The position numbers and the translations under genes were made by a program. 64,000 nucleotides of DNA from Biscogniauxia marginata (lineage: Eukaryota > Ascomycota > Sordariomycetes > Xylariales > Xylariaceae): contig MU404123.1 of assembly GCA_022695795.1 (NCBI GenBank), forward strand, positions 173,402 through 237,401. Direction: 5' to 3'. Below, one piece after another: positions 22,101-34,343 of this stretch. The stretch's first letter is position 1. The number at the start of each line of letters is the position of its first letter. The notes beneath the pieces are model-generated. The model had not been told where the DNA came from. It ran no database searches and worked only from the letters and a program-made list of their open reading frames with translations.

Positions 22101-23949
22101 TGATGATCCAGCCGGCCCCACAGGAAAGGATGGTATGACCGGTACCTCAATCAACAAGAGTTCATCGACGCTCAACATTAGGACGGTCGCAATCCTTCCA
22201 GTCAGGGCTGGAATCCCAGTTGTAGAGTTTGGAAATCGCTTGATGAATGCCCTTGCCCAGGTTGGCACGCCCAATGGAGCCACATCTCTAAACCAGTCTG
22301 CCATCCTTGGTCATCTTGGCAAGCATGCATTTAACAAGATGGGGAAGCTGAAACTTTCACATTATCTTGCTGACCTAGAAGAGAAGTACGGGCTGGTCGT
22401 TTATGTTGCTGGTCAGTTTCTTTCACTCACTCGTTTCCTACGTTTTCGATGATGATGAGCAATACTTTTCCAGAGCACTGTCTATGAAGGCAAAAATACT
22501 CTAATTTTTTCCTGATCGTCGTTCATATGCTCTCCTTCCATATATCGGGTCTAATATCAAGTTACATGCTAACTTACTACGATAGACACAAGCGTAACCT
22601 CTCCATGGACACAAACTTGTATCACTCAAGCCGACTGTATTTTACTTGTTGGTCTTGCCGAGGGTTCTCCTGAGATTGGTGAGTATGAGCGATTCATGCT
22701 CGGCATGAAGTCCACTGCCCGCAAAACGCTAGTCCTTCTTCACACGGACCGTTATTCTACCCCGGGTTTGACTAGATCCTGGTTACGAAATCGAGTATGG
22801 ATTAATGGTGGTCATCATCACCTGCAAATGTCGTTCGGCACCAATACTGTCCCAGTGCATCCACCAGCGAGAAAAGGCGGACCAACACTAAAGGAGCGTG
22901 TCCAGATTTTACAAGCTGAAATACAAAAATACACAGGCCGAAAGATCCGCCAAAGACCGTACTATTCTCCCGATGCCCCCTACAAAGGAGACTTTCAAAG
23001 GCTTGCAAGGAGGCTTTGCGGCAAATCTATCGGTCTAGTGCTGGGAGGTGGTGGTGCTCGAGGTATCAGCCAGATTGGCATCATAAGGGCAATGGAGGAG
23101 GCTGGCATTCCCATCGATATCGTTGGCGGCACTTCGATTGGTTCCTTTATCGGAGCACTCTATGCACGTCATGCCGACATGGTACCTATGTTTGGTTTAG
23201 CCAAGAAGTTTGCAGGAAGGATGGCAAGCATGTGGCGCTTTGCACTGGATCTAACATACCCCTCTGTGTCGTACACTACCGGCCACGAGTTCAACCGAGG
23301 TATTTTCAAAACCTTTGGGAAATATCAAATCGAAGACTTCTGGTTAGAATACTACTGCAACACTACGAATATCAGCAAAAGCAGAGGAGAAATCCACACT
23401 AGCGGCTATGCTTGGCGATACGTCCGCGCATCTATGTCTTTAGCTGGATTACTGCCACCGCTATGCGATGAAGGCAGCATGTTACTGGATGGTGGATACA
23501 TTGACAACTTGACGGTATTGCACATGAAGTCTCTCGGGGTTGATGTCATCTTCGCCATTGATGTTGGAGCTCTTGACAACGATACTCCTCAAAGTTACGG
23601 GGATTCCCTTTCAGGCATGTGGGCATTCTTCAATAGATGGAATCCATTCTCCAACATCCCAAATCCTCCAACGCTAGCAGAGATTCAAGCTCGATTAGCC
23701 TATGTCTCTAGTGTCGACGCTCTTGAGAGAGCTAAGACGATGCCGGGATGTATATATATGCGCCCCCCAGTGGATGAGTACGGAACTTTGGACTTCGGGA
23801 AATTTGACGAAATCTACGAAATGGGTTACAAGTATGGAAAGGAATTCCTTGCTCACCTAAAAGAAGAAGGTGTGCTTCCTTTGGTCGAAGAAACCGAAGC
23901 CAAGAAAGCCCTCCGACGAACCATGGCACCTCGGCGAGCAAGCGTGTGA
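19150..23949 (+). CDS. NTE1: Lysophospholipase NTE1 (neuropathy target esterase homologue)
   Basis: ER-membrane phospholipase B that deacylates phosphatidylcholine to glycerophosphocholine. Exons 19150-22411 and 22586-23949 give 1541 residues, typical for fungal NTE1. The 174-nt intron (GTCAGT...TAG) joins VVYVA to DTSVTSPW. Hydrophobic helices at about residues 49-70 and 74-118 form the N-terminal anchor. Two to three cyclic-nucleotide-binding-like domains follow, for example [24 protein letters not shown] and [18 protein letters not shown], separated by Ser/Pro-rich loops. The patatin domain has the oxyanion motif GGGGARG (about 1240), nucleophile GTSIG (Ser about 1271) and the catalytic Asp in DGGYIDN (about 1389). 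The first exon's own frame would run on to a stop at 22452, which would cut off the catalytic domain; splicing is therefore required. Confidence 0.96.
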
Positions 23950-24793
23950 TTCTTTCTATCCGCATACTAGGTTATTATAGGGTCAATACTACAAATGTAT
24001 CAAGTGTTTCTCTAGACTTATCCTCTAAATATCCACCACCAGTGTTGTGCTCAGCAGGTGAACGATTCAGACTCTGGTTAGTCAACGTGATAAGAGCGGA
24101 AAACTTGCCAGAATGAACAATTTTTAAGTGAAGCTTTCGTGAATGCAGGCAACAATCTGTCAAGGATAACTTGACGTTGTACTACCCAGCAAGCACTCAG
24201 GTATTTCGAGACAAGAGACGAAACTCAACCAAGTCGCTCAACAGAATGCTAGAGGTGCTGGACAAATACCCGCAGTCCCACGTGGAACGAGCCGTAGACA
24301 GTCTATTCCTACATCTTCATTTAACTATAGCAAAACACATCCAGGATTATCTCCCATTCCAAGGCTTGGCTTACCCCGAATGTTTCCTCGGTTATAATCT
24401 GCCAAAAATTTACCCTAGCGTTAATTAATCTTGTATGCATAAGGTTCATTGATAATAGACTCGGGTAATGTAGCCCAGGCCGGCGCATGATGGGCTCAAC
24501 TTGCCAAGCCATGTCTGTCATCTAACCATGCGGTCTCTGGTAATGCAGAATTCCCGTGGGAGTATAGCTTTGGTTTCCATTTATGATACTTAGGCAGCCA
24601 AACTCCGAAGCAATATATTTTATACTACATCAAGTTCAGCTACTCTATTTGTGAATGCGGAGTAGACTCGTAGGAAGCTATAAATAATGGCTGTCAACCT
24701 GGTAGCCTACATTTGGCATCTGCCTTGATCAATTAGTTTCTATGGTATGGTATACAAACTAACAATACTTTCTTCGGTGTCAGGACCAGAATC
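23950..24793. other. Intergenic, no supported gene
   Basis: About 840 bases between NTE1 and the esterase gene. Short frames at 23975-24163, 24171-24428 and 24321-24521 show no motif. The last 100 bases should contain the esterase leader. Confidence 0.55.
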
Positions 24794-25712
24794 ATGAAGG
24801 CCCGAGCGATCATAATAACAGCGTGCCTGGCAGGTACGGCTTTCGCTCAAGCGAAGTTGAGAATTAGTGTGTAAACCCAATCCTTACCCATGATGTGGCG
24901 ATTATTCACTTTAACTAACAATAGTTCCTTTCCCTACAAAGTGCCTCTCGGTGACAGTATCACCGAGATTACGTGCTGGCGGTCGAAACTGTGGGACCTA
25001 CTCAAGGCCAACAACGTCACGGACAGCATCGAGTTCGTAGGCTCGCAGACAAACAACCCGCAGAACTGCCACGCGTCTGACACGAACTGGGACAAGCACC
25101 ACGAAGGGCACTCTGGGTTCCTAGCTATCAATATCGCTAACACCCTGCTCGAGGGCTGGCTTGCCGACAGCAAGCCTGATATCGTCATGTTCATGCTCGG
25201 TACGAACGACGTCGCGCAGGGTCGCAGCCTTAACGACATCATCGGTGCCTATACTCACATGGTTGATCTCATGAGGGAGAGCAACCCCAACATGAAGATC
25301 ATTGTATGTTTCCCGTCTGCCCCCACCCACCAAAACGAACCCCTAGAACCAGCCCTGCTTCCCCCTTTCTCCTCTCGTCCCCCCTTTCCGTTTCCTGACC
25401 TCCTTATCCTGTGCGTTGGTGAGACTAATGCCTTTCTCTCTTCCCTAAAAGGTGGACTCAGTGATCCCCCTACCCATGAACAACGTGCCAATCGAGAACC
25501 TCAACGCCGCGATCCCGCCCTGGGCCGCCGAGCAGAACACGACCGAGTCGCCCATCTACTTCAACGACGTCTATCCATACCCGAGCACCGCACTGCGCGA
25601 CGGCATCCACCCGAATGACGCCGGGGATGTGATCATCGCAGACTCACTGAGTCCGCTTCTCACTTGGGTCATTAAGTCGAGTGCGGAGAGCAACTCCACT
25701 GCTAAGGCTTAA
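24794..25712 (+). CDS. Secreted SGNH-hydrolase esterase, CE3-like
   Basis: Predicted secreted serine esterase of the SGNH/GDSL superfamily, closest in motif spacing to carbohydrate esterase family 3 (acetylxylan esterases). Exons 24794-24866, 24942-25303 and 25452-25712 give 231 residues. Introns are 75 and 148 nt; the first joins LRI to MPLGDSITE and the second joins KII to VDSVIP, both in frame. A signal peptide spans about residues 1-20 (basic start, IIITACLAGTAFA). Block I is MPLGDSITE with the nucleophile Ser30, block III is GTNDV (Asn113), and block V is LRDGIHPND with Asp195 and His198. The short length is normal for single-domain CE3 enzymes, and no carbohydrate-binding module is present. 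Likely role is release of acetyl groups from plant polysaccharides; the exact substrate is inferred. Confidence 0.88.
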
Positions 25713-27549
25713 GCTTCCGAAGACCGAAGTAGTTGCGTGCGTCTTTTGTTACCTAGGAGCTAAGCCGGATTCTTATCGATTAATTAAGAAAGCGGTTTAT
25801 AGACATGTGCTGTTTTATGTGTACATATCTCGATAATGTATAGCTTATTTACCTAGGTATCGGTACAATTGGAAATATTACATAGCTTCATCAATATTTC
25901 TAAATAATATTAGGGCTGGGACCTCTGATATACTAGTACTGCTCTTCTCCTAGATACGACTACCTTACCTAGGTTATACATATACACACAAAAGTCTGTC
26001 AGTTCGGATGAGTCGTGGGATTACGTATAGTGAACGAAAAATTGTAGATTATTGACACCGTTATTACTAAGCTTCCCCTATAGCACCATATCATAGAAAA
26101 AAGATGTAGTTTATTAATATACATATATGTAATTAAGTACTGTTGTGGACAAGTCAAACTCGGGTTGTTGTTTATTGTAAGAAACCATTCGGTCAATAAT
26201 CTGGATTTTTAATGAACCTTTTTTTCATTATGAGCAGTGTTCATAGAGGCTCCTCTAGAACTAAAAAAGTATTTGCACCTTGATGGCAGTTCCATCGCTG
26301 CCCTGAAACAATGCTCTTGAACATATATATATCAAGACCCTTTACGTGAAAGAAATATGAAGCAGCTAGAACAGACACATGAAAAGCTCAATCTACAAAT
26401 TAAACCTACTCCTACTGTCACAAGATTGTCCGATATGACGTCCAACAACACTTTCTGAGCATCAATTTATTATTCTTCAATAGCAAAGCAAGAAAATGTT
26501 ACTCACGATCATCCGTCTCCCTAGCTAACCCCGATTTCTTGTCTCAATTTAACCCATATACCGAGGAGAAAGAGAAAAGGAAAAAGAAAGTAAAACGTGC
26601 AAGGAATCATACCAAATCTTATGGAATTTTAGTATCGAAGAAATTATCATTGTGAATGATCTAAGCTGATTCCTGGCTTCAACATATATTTTAATTTATA
26701 TTCTGTATTGTGGTACTGCTTTAAAAAGACATAACAACACGCTTGGGGAAAAGGGGCAAGATTATTCATTAACGTTGATGAATGGTCCTTACCATCGGGT
26801 TTGACCTCATCAAGATAATCTCAGGCGTAACTCATGATAAGGTAGTTTCTATTCCCGGTATAAGCTTGTTAGGTTAGGATAGCTCGGCGATCTTCCGTAG
26901 GTAGCTTGATTAGGTAGGGGCCGAATAGCTCTTCCATGACTCGTCGAGTCAATTGAGAGTTTAGCGCTCCCCCCTTAAAAGCCCGGCCAATCGACCAGAC
27001 GTTTTTGTCTTTCGACGGCGGAAAAACCGCGGGGGGAAACAGAAACGGTTTCACAACATATGTATAAGGACTTTAAGGTTAACAAGAATAGGGGTATAAT
27101 TGGTTAACGAACCTGACTTAACCTTGACATTTACTGTACATACATGCATACAGCGACTGACTACTTATACGACAGATAGAGACTCGGACTCGATATGGCA
27201 ATAATTCTTGAAGATGTGATTGGTTGACAGATATAGGACTATAGAAGTAGCGGGGTCCACATAAGGGTAATAAATTTGCCGAATTTCCATACATCTATCT
27301 ATCTTACCTCAGAGGCACTGACTGAATACAATACTTAACTCAACACTCATAGATTCCATGTGTCGTAATTAAACCTTCAACGGTTCCGTCTCATACACAG
27401 ATTCAACACTCTGTCTTTACTTTACACCATCCGCCCGTGATTTTTCTTTATCCCGGTTTTCGGAAGGGGGGGAAATACTATTCGGGCATTCGTTAAGTAA
27501 GAAAGGAAGTAAGCAAGGAGGAGAAAAACCGAGGCCAACCGCAGCAACC
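25713..27549. other. Intergenic, AT-rich, no supported gene
   Basis: About 1.8 kb. The part from 25780 to 26760 is AT-rich with no open frames worth noting. A 61-codon frame on the minus strand (26869-27054) has a more protein-like composition than its surroundings but matches nothing I recognise. Single TACCTAGGTA copies occur near 25850 and 25970. Confidence 0.5.
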
Positions 27550-29335
27550 ATGGACTCGAAGCAGTTCCGAGAAGCAGCAGTCTCATCCATCGATGAAAGT
27601 GAGTTAGTTTTAATGACAACTATCGCATAGATTTCCCAGTCCCGGGAGGGTGGAAGTGGTCTTGTTATAGGCCCGCCCCCCCTTCTCACCATACCTATAA
27701 CAGCGGCAACTCCTGACGGCTTACCAATGTTTCAAGTCGTCAAGTACTATGACAATATAGAGGAGCACCGCGTCCTCCCGACCGTCGAGCCCGGCTACCT
27801 GCGCAAGCTGCTCCCCGCGGAAGCGCCCGAGGACGGCGAATCCTGGACCGACATCCAGAAGGACCTGGAGGCCAAGATCCTGCCGGGCATCACGCACTGG
27901 TCAGTTCTTCATTCCCGTCTAACAAACTGATTGGCATTTGTATTCACGTTCGACTTAAAGGCAATCCCCCAACTTCCTCGCCTGGTTCCCCTCGAGCAGC
28001 AGCTTCCCCGCCATGCTAGGCGAGATGTACTCGGCGGCCTTCACGGGCGCCGCCTTCAACTGGATCTGCTCGCCGGCCGTGACCGAGCTCGAGACCATCG
28101 TGCTCGACTGGTTGGCCCGCGGCCTCGCCCTGCCGGAGTGCTTCTACTCCACCGGACCCACCGCCGGCGGCGGCGTCATCCACGGCACCGCCTCCGAGGC
28201 TATCGCCACCGTCATGGTCGCCGCGCGGGACAAGTACCTGCGGGAGTCGATAGCGGACCTCGGACTCGACGATGAGGAGGCCCGCGAGGACGCCTTCGCC
28301 GAGCGCCGCGGCTGCCTCGTGGCCCTTGGCAGCGCCGCCGCCCACACCGCGACCAGGAAGGCCGCGCTGATCGCCGGGGTCCGGTTCCGCACCGTGCCCG
28401 TGCACGCCGAGGACGGGTACCGCATGACAGGCAGCGAGCTGCGCAAGACCATCGCGGGGCTCCGCGCCAAGGGCCTCGAGCCCTTCTACCTGACGGTGAC
28501 CTTCGGCACGACCGACACGTGCGCCGTGGACGACATGGACGGCATCGCCGCGGTGCTGGAGGAGGTCGCGCCGGCGGGGCGGCCGGGCGAGGTCTGGGTG
28601 CACGTGGACGCGGCGTACGCGGGCGCGGCGCTCCTGTGCCCCGAGTACCGCGACCAGCAGCGGCGACCGCCGCCGCTGCTGAGCGCGGCGACGCTGTCGC
28701 GCTTCCACAGCTTCAACACGAACCTGCACAAGTGGCTGCTCGTCAACTTCGACTGCAGCGCGCTGTGGGTGCGCGACCGGGCGCTCCTGACCTCCGCTCT
28801 GAGCGTGGCGCCGCTCGCCATCGTGCGCAACGCCCACACCGACTCGGGCCTCGTCACCGACTACCGCGACTGGCAGATCCCGTTCGGACGGCGCTTCCGC
28901 AGCCTCAAGGTCTGGTTCGTGCTCCGCAGCTACGGGCTCGCCGGCCTGCGCGCCCACGTGCGGAAGCACGTCGGGTTCGCCGAGACGTTCGCGGGCCTGC
29001 TGCGCACGCGTCCGGACCTCTTCGAGATCGTCACGGGTCCGCGGTTCGCGCTGACCGTCTTCAGGCTCAAGGGGAAGAAGGAGGGCGAGGAAGCGGCGGG
29101 GGCGGCGACGGATAAGACGGTATCGCCGGTCGAGGAGCGGAACGCGCTCACGAAGAAGGTGTACGATGCCGTTGTGGCGGACGGCAGGATCTTCCTCTCG
29201 AGCACGGTCGTGGGTGGCGTGTTCGCTATCCGCCACTGTCCCGCGACACCGCTCGTGGAGGAGCATCACGTCCGGAAGCACTTCGAAATCCTGACCGAAA
29301 CTGCCGAGAAGACACTCGCCGCTGAGGGGGCGTAA
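27550..29335 (+). CDS. PLP-dependent aromatic-L-amino-acid-type decarboxylase (group II)
   Basis: Pyridoxal-phosphate decarboxylase of the DOPA/tyrosine/tryptophan decarboxylase group, converting an aromatic amino acid to its amine. Exons 27550-27598, 27737-27899 and 27961-29335 give 528 residues. Introns are 138 nt (GTGAGT...AAG) and 61 nt (GTCAGT...AAG); they join SSIDE to IVKYYDNIEEH and ITHW to QSPNFLAWFP, both classical N-terminal blocks of the family. Further marks are GEMYSAAFTGAAFNWICSP, the ring-stacking His in GSAAAHTATRKAAL, HVDAAYAG with the PLP-binding Asp287, and NTNLHKWLLVNFDC with the Schiff-base Lys328. The third exon is strongly GC-rich, and a 421-codon antisense frame is only its shadow. 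The substrate cannot be read from sequence; a role in secondary metabolism or amine catabolism is possible. Confidence 0.92.
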
Positions 29336-29902
29336 AGGAACAATACGAAGCAGAGAAAGATAGAAAGATAGATGGCGAAATATGGCTTCAACGTGATGGG
29401 CAACGTTTAAAATTCCGAGGTGGTGATAAATATATAGGTACCTAGAAAAATAGATAAATGTTGTACAGAAGCATGTCTTTTATTCCCCCACATCTTTTTT
29501 CTGTTTTGTAGTTTTGCAGCTAAACACTGTACATGTGATATTCTCTCATTCGTGTATATAATTGCAAGCAAAACTGTACGCCATATCATCGTGAATAAAC
29601 CTATGCGTGATTCGTGATCTCCTTTCGTCTATGTTGATCTCTCATCTTGATCTCCAAGACGCATATGCTGAAAAATGGCGGAATAGACTCCTCTATTGCC
29701 ATCTCATCTCTGGTATGTGTCTGTATAATCTATCAATGCCCTTAACTCCCGCTATATATGTGCGTTTTACGCTTTTCTCAATGCTGTGGCTAATCTGTAC
29801 TTGATCGTTTTAATGAGGAGGAATGGAACCATTACAGAAGGGCAAATGCGTGTGTTGTCTGTAGTGTTAAGAAGCAAGATGTTGTGTCATAGTATTTAAT
29901 GA
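29336..29902. other. Convergent intergenic region
   Basis: About 570 AT-rich bases between the ends of two converging genes. Nothing beyond presumed 3' UTRs was seen. Confidence 0.55.
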
Positions 29903-30499
29903 CTAATATGAATCGCGACGGCTTCTTCCACGGGGGATACGGTCCTTGTCTTCGTGCCGGTCTTCGTGCCGGTCTTCGTACCGGTAATCATAACGATCAT
30001 CATGCCGATCGTCATAGCGGTCGGCATACTGGGGTTCGTATCGAGACTCGTAGTAGCGGTCATCGTACCGAGGGTCATGGCCATAGTCTACCGACTGGTG
30101 GCGCGCTCCTCTACGGGCATCTCGAGGATCTCTAGACATATTCCGGTCCCTGCCGCTGCGATCGCCCCGTCTCTCGGAGCTTTGGTTATGACTCCGACTC
30201 TGGCCATGGCTCTTACTTCGCCTTGGATCGGAGTTTCCCGCGCGACTAGCTCGCTCTCCCCGCCGGCTCTCGCGGGGCTCCCTCTTCTGCTGGCCTGACT
30301 CCTCTTTTTCTTTGCGTTCCTCGTGCTTCCGCACCTGGTTCTCGATGTTCCAGGCCAGGCCAATGCCGATCATACCGAGCAACACGGGGCCTTCCCAGCC
30401 AAAGGGATGTTGCTTCTCGAGTTCCTTGCGGCGTGAGCGGTGCTCCGGATCTGCCCTGGACGGCATGTACTTGCGCGGATCGGGAGGTGAGAGAGGCAT
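29903..30499 (-). CDS. Small one-TM protein with Arg/Glu-rich and Asp/Arg/Tyr-rich tail
   Basis: 198 residues, one exon, function unknown. I recognise the N-terminal block HPFGWEGPVLLGMIGIGLAW as recurring in uncharacterised Pezizomycotina proteins; it forms a single membrane segment at about residues 35-50. It is followed by a charged KHEERKEKEESGQQKRE stretch, then an Arg/Ser-rich region, and finally tandem units such as YDDRYYESRYEPQYADRYDDR and EDRHEDRHED. At the DNA level the last part holds three near-perfect 12-bp tandem copies (about 29945-29983). The tail resembles RS/RD-type disordered regions. Composition and the conserved N-terminus argue that it is real. The repeats could vary in number between strains. 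Confidence 0.7.
   Translation of the reverse strand: MPLSPPDPRKYMPSRADPEHRSRRKELEKQHPFGWEGPVLLGMIGIGLAWNIENQVRKHEERKEKEESGQQKREPRESRRGERASRAGNSDPRRSKSHGQSRSHNQSSERRGDRSGRDRNMSRDPRDARRGARHQSVDYGHDPRYDDRYYESRYEPQYADRYDDRHDDRYDYRYEDRHEDRHEDKDRIPRGRSRRDSY
29945..29983. repeat. 12-bp tandem repeat inside the small protein gene
   Basis: Three tandem copies of a unit resembling GTCTTCGTGCCG; the last copy has one base changed. Read on the minus strand they code repeated His-Glu-Asp-Arg-like units. Confidence 0.75.
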
Positions 30500-31851
30500 C
30501 TTGGTTGGGAGTTGTGGTTTTGTGAGCTGGGGGTATCGGTGGTTTAATTTCCTTGTTAACTTGTGAATATATTTTTATATTCGTTGATATAGACGAAATA
30601 CGTCTTCCAATAGACGATGTGTTGCAGAGTCTCTTCGCTAAAAAATAAAGTTGGTATGTGTGATAGTCAAACACCAAGATCATGAGAGACTGAGGGAATA
30701 TGAGACTGCTCTGCGTAGGGTGCGTATGCGGTTCTTAAATAGCAATGCAGGGAGATCGGGATCTTCAGAAGTAAGTAAGGGCTAGGGTCCTAAACAACAA
30801 GGCGTATGAACAAACTTGCATATAATTGGATGATGTTGTGTTTCCATACCATCATCGAACGGCAAGGGGTTTTTGTGAGAGGGTGGCAGGGCTGGGGTAG
30901 AAGCAAATACCTAAGATACCTTGTAACGTTTTAATCTAAAACAGATGATGTCACCAGCAAAATACCGATCCCGAGAGATAGGTTTAGATTTAAGTTAGTA
31001 AGCTTAGCCCCCTTTTGGCCTGTCACGCTAACCCTAACTAATATAGCAGCATCTTCGCTGTCGTCATTCCGTCTCGTGGTACACGGTTGCTTCCGCCCAA
31101 CCGTCCGGTTCATCGAAGCAATCCTTGCTCCCAACTGTCAGCGTCTCTTCCCACAAATCCAACACAACAGCAAGGGGACACATACGTATGTGTATACTAG
31201 AGTCAACATATTGATCATCCCCCGATATGACATAAAAGTCACTGCTGAGGTCATGGGGAATAACTGATGGACCAGTGCCTTCACCCGGTCCATCTGTTGA
31301 TTCTTGAGGTCTCATTAAACAGATTATTCGCGACGCCTTTGCATTTATCTTCGGTGCTGTCATCATCATCATTAGCCTCGGTAAGAAATTATTTCTCGAG
31401 AAGAAGGGGTTTACCCGTATCACGTGCAACGTAGACATCCAACTCTAAAGAGACATTTAGCCTTTCACGCAATCCAAAATTGGTTATATTTGTCTGTTGA
31501 CTGGTAGGGGAGCCAGTGCTTTCAATTGTCATACTAGAAAGAAGAAAGCGGGATGATCGAGGAAAGAATCCTTTAGCAGCAGTGTCACTTGGAGACAGCC
31601 TTTTGTAATTAAAGGGGCTCTAGGCTAGTTTAAAAGTTGCCATGAGACTGAATGCAACATCACTTCATATTGCCGTCATCAATGTGATGTTAACCAATCA
31701 CTTATATGCTAGGACGCTACTGGACAAGAGAGATATACTACAAAACTAGCTCTATTATATCGACAAAGTTCTCAAAATACCCTAGCTTGAGTGCTACTTA
31801 TCAAAGCCTTCATTCTTTTAAAATAAAAGGCATATTAATGATGGGGAACCA
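30500..31851. other. Intergenic up to the AT-rich block
   Basis: About 1.35 kb of ordinary composition. Minus-strand frames at 30931-31134 and 31064-31438 are not convincing. The region ends abruptly at the first LTR. Confidence 0.55.
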
Positions 31852-32261
31852 TGTGACGAACCTCCTTATGTGTTCCTAGTTAACTAACTTTATAGGTAAA
31901 TACGTATTGGGTTTTTTTTGATTTAAAAGTAATAATAAGTCGAGGTTAGTTTAAAAGATTTATAAAGCCTTATTCGTTAAAAAGATTTTAAGGTATTTTT
32001 ATTATAATATTAAAAAGTAATTATAATTTTAAATTAATAACTAAAGAACGAATAATTAAATATATAAAGAAATTTTAATTTATTTATACTTTATTTTTAA
32101 AGAAGTAATATTTTATATTTTTTAACTTTCTTTATTACGAAGAATAAAGATAAATAAAGAAAAAATTTTTATTGCTTTATAAAAAGAGTTATAAAGAATC
32201 TCATTTTAAGTTACGAGATTTAAAGGTTATATAATTTTTATTATTTTTGTTAGTCGTAATA
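31852..32261 (-). repeat. Left (3') LTR of element C
   Basis: Begins TGTGACGAACCTCC like the other minus-oriented LTRs, and its first 220 bases align with them. The right end is placed at a degenerate GTCGTAATA but is uncertain. This LTR marks the boundary between gene-bearing and AT-rich DNA. Confidence 0.6.
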
Positions 32262-33939
32262 TTAATTTTTTTTGTTTTTTGTTTTAAAAATAATCGAGTA
32301 AGTTTTCTTTTTTATATTTTATTATTTATTATACCTTTTAAAAAGATAATTAAATCTTTTACGTATATAAATAAGAAATCGTTATTTAAATATCGCAAAA
32401 ATTTAATTAACGTGATTTTTTAATTTAATTTTAAAGTTATACTTTGTTTTTAATATTTTAATAAAGGTTTATTTTATAAAATGTTAAAAAATTATAATAA
32501 AAGTTAAAGTTATAACGCCTCGAACGTGTCGTTTTACGACGGAAATTATATTTCGTTATTTTTTTTTAAAAAACTTTTATATTAAGAAATTATAAGTTAA
32601 TCGCGAAAAACGTATTATTAAATAAACGTTTTTAAATTTTTAACGTCGTTATTAAAAAGAGATTTATTAAGAAAAAAGTATAAAGTTTATTTAAAAAAGC
32701 TTTTAAAACTTAAACGAAATAAAAAAGTAAAAACGCGTTAAAGCGGCGTAATAACATATTAACAAAAAATAGTTACATATAAATAGATTATTACGTTAAT
32801 TTAAACTTAAGTAAAACATACTTATTTTAAGGGCTTTTTTTTTAATTAGTTTTAATTAAACTTTTCTTTTTTTATTAAAACTTTTAAGCTCGTTTATTAA
32901 GTTTTTTAAGTATTTTTTTTAATAAATAACTTTTTTATTTAATAAAATATTATAATTAATTATCGACTTTTTTTAAATTTAATACTTTTTTTATTTCGTA
33001 TTTATTAAGGTTTTTTTTAAGTTTTAATTAGTTTTTTAATAAAGCGTTTTTTAACGTTAATTTTAAAAGTGAAATATAAAATATAAAATATATTTTAAAT
33101 CTTTTTAATAAAAAAAGTTTATAATTAACTTTTAAAATAACTTTTTTAATTTTATATAGTTTTAACTTTTTAAATTTAAGTTTTTTATTAAGCCGTTTTA
33201 TCGTTAACAAAATAAATAAATTAAGTTTCTTTTTTTAAGAATTAATTTTTTAATTCTTTTTTTGTTATAATACTTTATTATTTTATTTTAAATAAATTAT
33301 AATTATATTATTTAAACTTTTTTAAATAATATTTTTATTTTCGGGGTTTTTATTTTAACTTTTAATGTTTTTATAAATTTAATTAATTATTTTTATATTT
33401 TTATTAATCGAAATGTTATACGTTATTTAAATTATTAATAATAGTTTTATTTAGTTATTTATTTTTTAGTTAATATAATTTTGAAAATATTATTTTATTA
33501 TTTAGTTTAATTTTATTATTTATTCGTTTAATTAAAAATAATACGTTATAAATAATTTTTATTTAACTTTTATTCGTTTTATTAAATTGATTTAAAATTT
33601 TAACGTAAATAATTTATATTTATTAATATATTTTTTTAAGAAACTAAAAATTAATTATTTTATTATATTTAACTCGTTAAACAATAAAAAGTAAATATAT
33701 TTCGTAAGTTAATTAATAATTATTTATATATTATTATAAATATTATAATTTTTTATAACTTTTTTATAATTGTTTTAACGTTTTAAAGATTTTTTAGTAA
33801 TTATATAAAAAGTATTTATAAAAATTTTTAATAAACTTATTTTATATTTATTTCAATATATACGCTTTTTTTTATACGAAAAAAGTTCGTTATTAGTTTT
33901 TTATTAAAATTATAATTACTTTTCTTTTTAATTTAATAC

Positions 33940-34343
33940 TATAACGAACCTCTTTATATGTTCCTAGTTAACTAACTTTATAAGTAAATACGTATTAGGT
34001 TTTCTTGATTTAAAGGTAATAATAAATTAAATTAAGTTTAAGAAATTTATAATGTCTTATTTATTAAAAAGATTTCAAGGTACTCTTATTATAATATTAA
34101 GAAGTAACTATAGTTTTAAATTAATAACTAAAGAACTAAAATAAATAACTAGATATAAAGGAAATTCCAACTTATTTATACTTCTTTTTCTTTTACACTT
34201 TTTATAGTTCTTTTTAATTGATCTTGTGATCTCGCAGAAATCGCGAGATCCTTATTAAATCTTGTAATTTCGCAGCGATTTCGAGATCACTTAAAAGATA
34301 CCACGTGACCTTAGGTCACGTGATCAAAAACTGGGTTGTAACA
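33940..34343 (-). repeat. Solo LTR, TSD AATAC
   Basis: 404-bp LTR on the minus strand (TATAACGAACC...GTTGTAACA) with the 5-bp duplication AATAC on both sides (33935-33939 and 34344-34348). It interrupts element C. The inner part holds paired ATCTCGCA...CGCGAGAT-type inverted repeats and CACGTGACCTTAGGTCACGTG-like symmetry. Confidence 0.88.

Noticed and set aside
22412..22452. NTE1 ending at the in-frame stop at 22452
   Set aside because: This would drop the patatin catalytic domain, which continues in frame after a consensus intron.
26869..27054. 61-codon minus-strand frame with protein-like composition
   Set aside because: It might be a fragment of an old mobile element or gene, but it is short, isolated and matches nothing that I know.
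28016..29281. 421-codon frame opposite the decarboxylase gene
   Set aside because: Antisense shadow of a GC-rich exon; composition is Arg/Glu/Gly/Ala-biased with no domain, while the plus strand has the full catalytic motif set.
31064..31438. 124-codon minus-strand frame before the AT-rich block
   Set aside because: The middle part looks somewhat protein-like, but I recognise no family, and the start region (MMMMT run) is weak. It could be a gene relic; I cannot support it.
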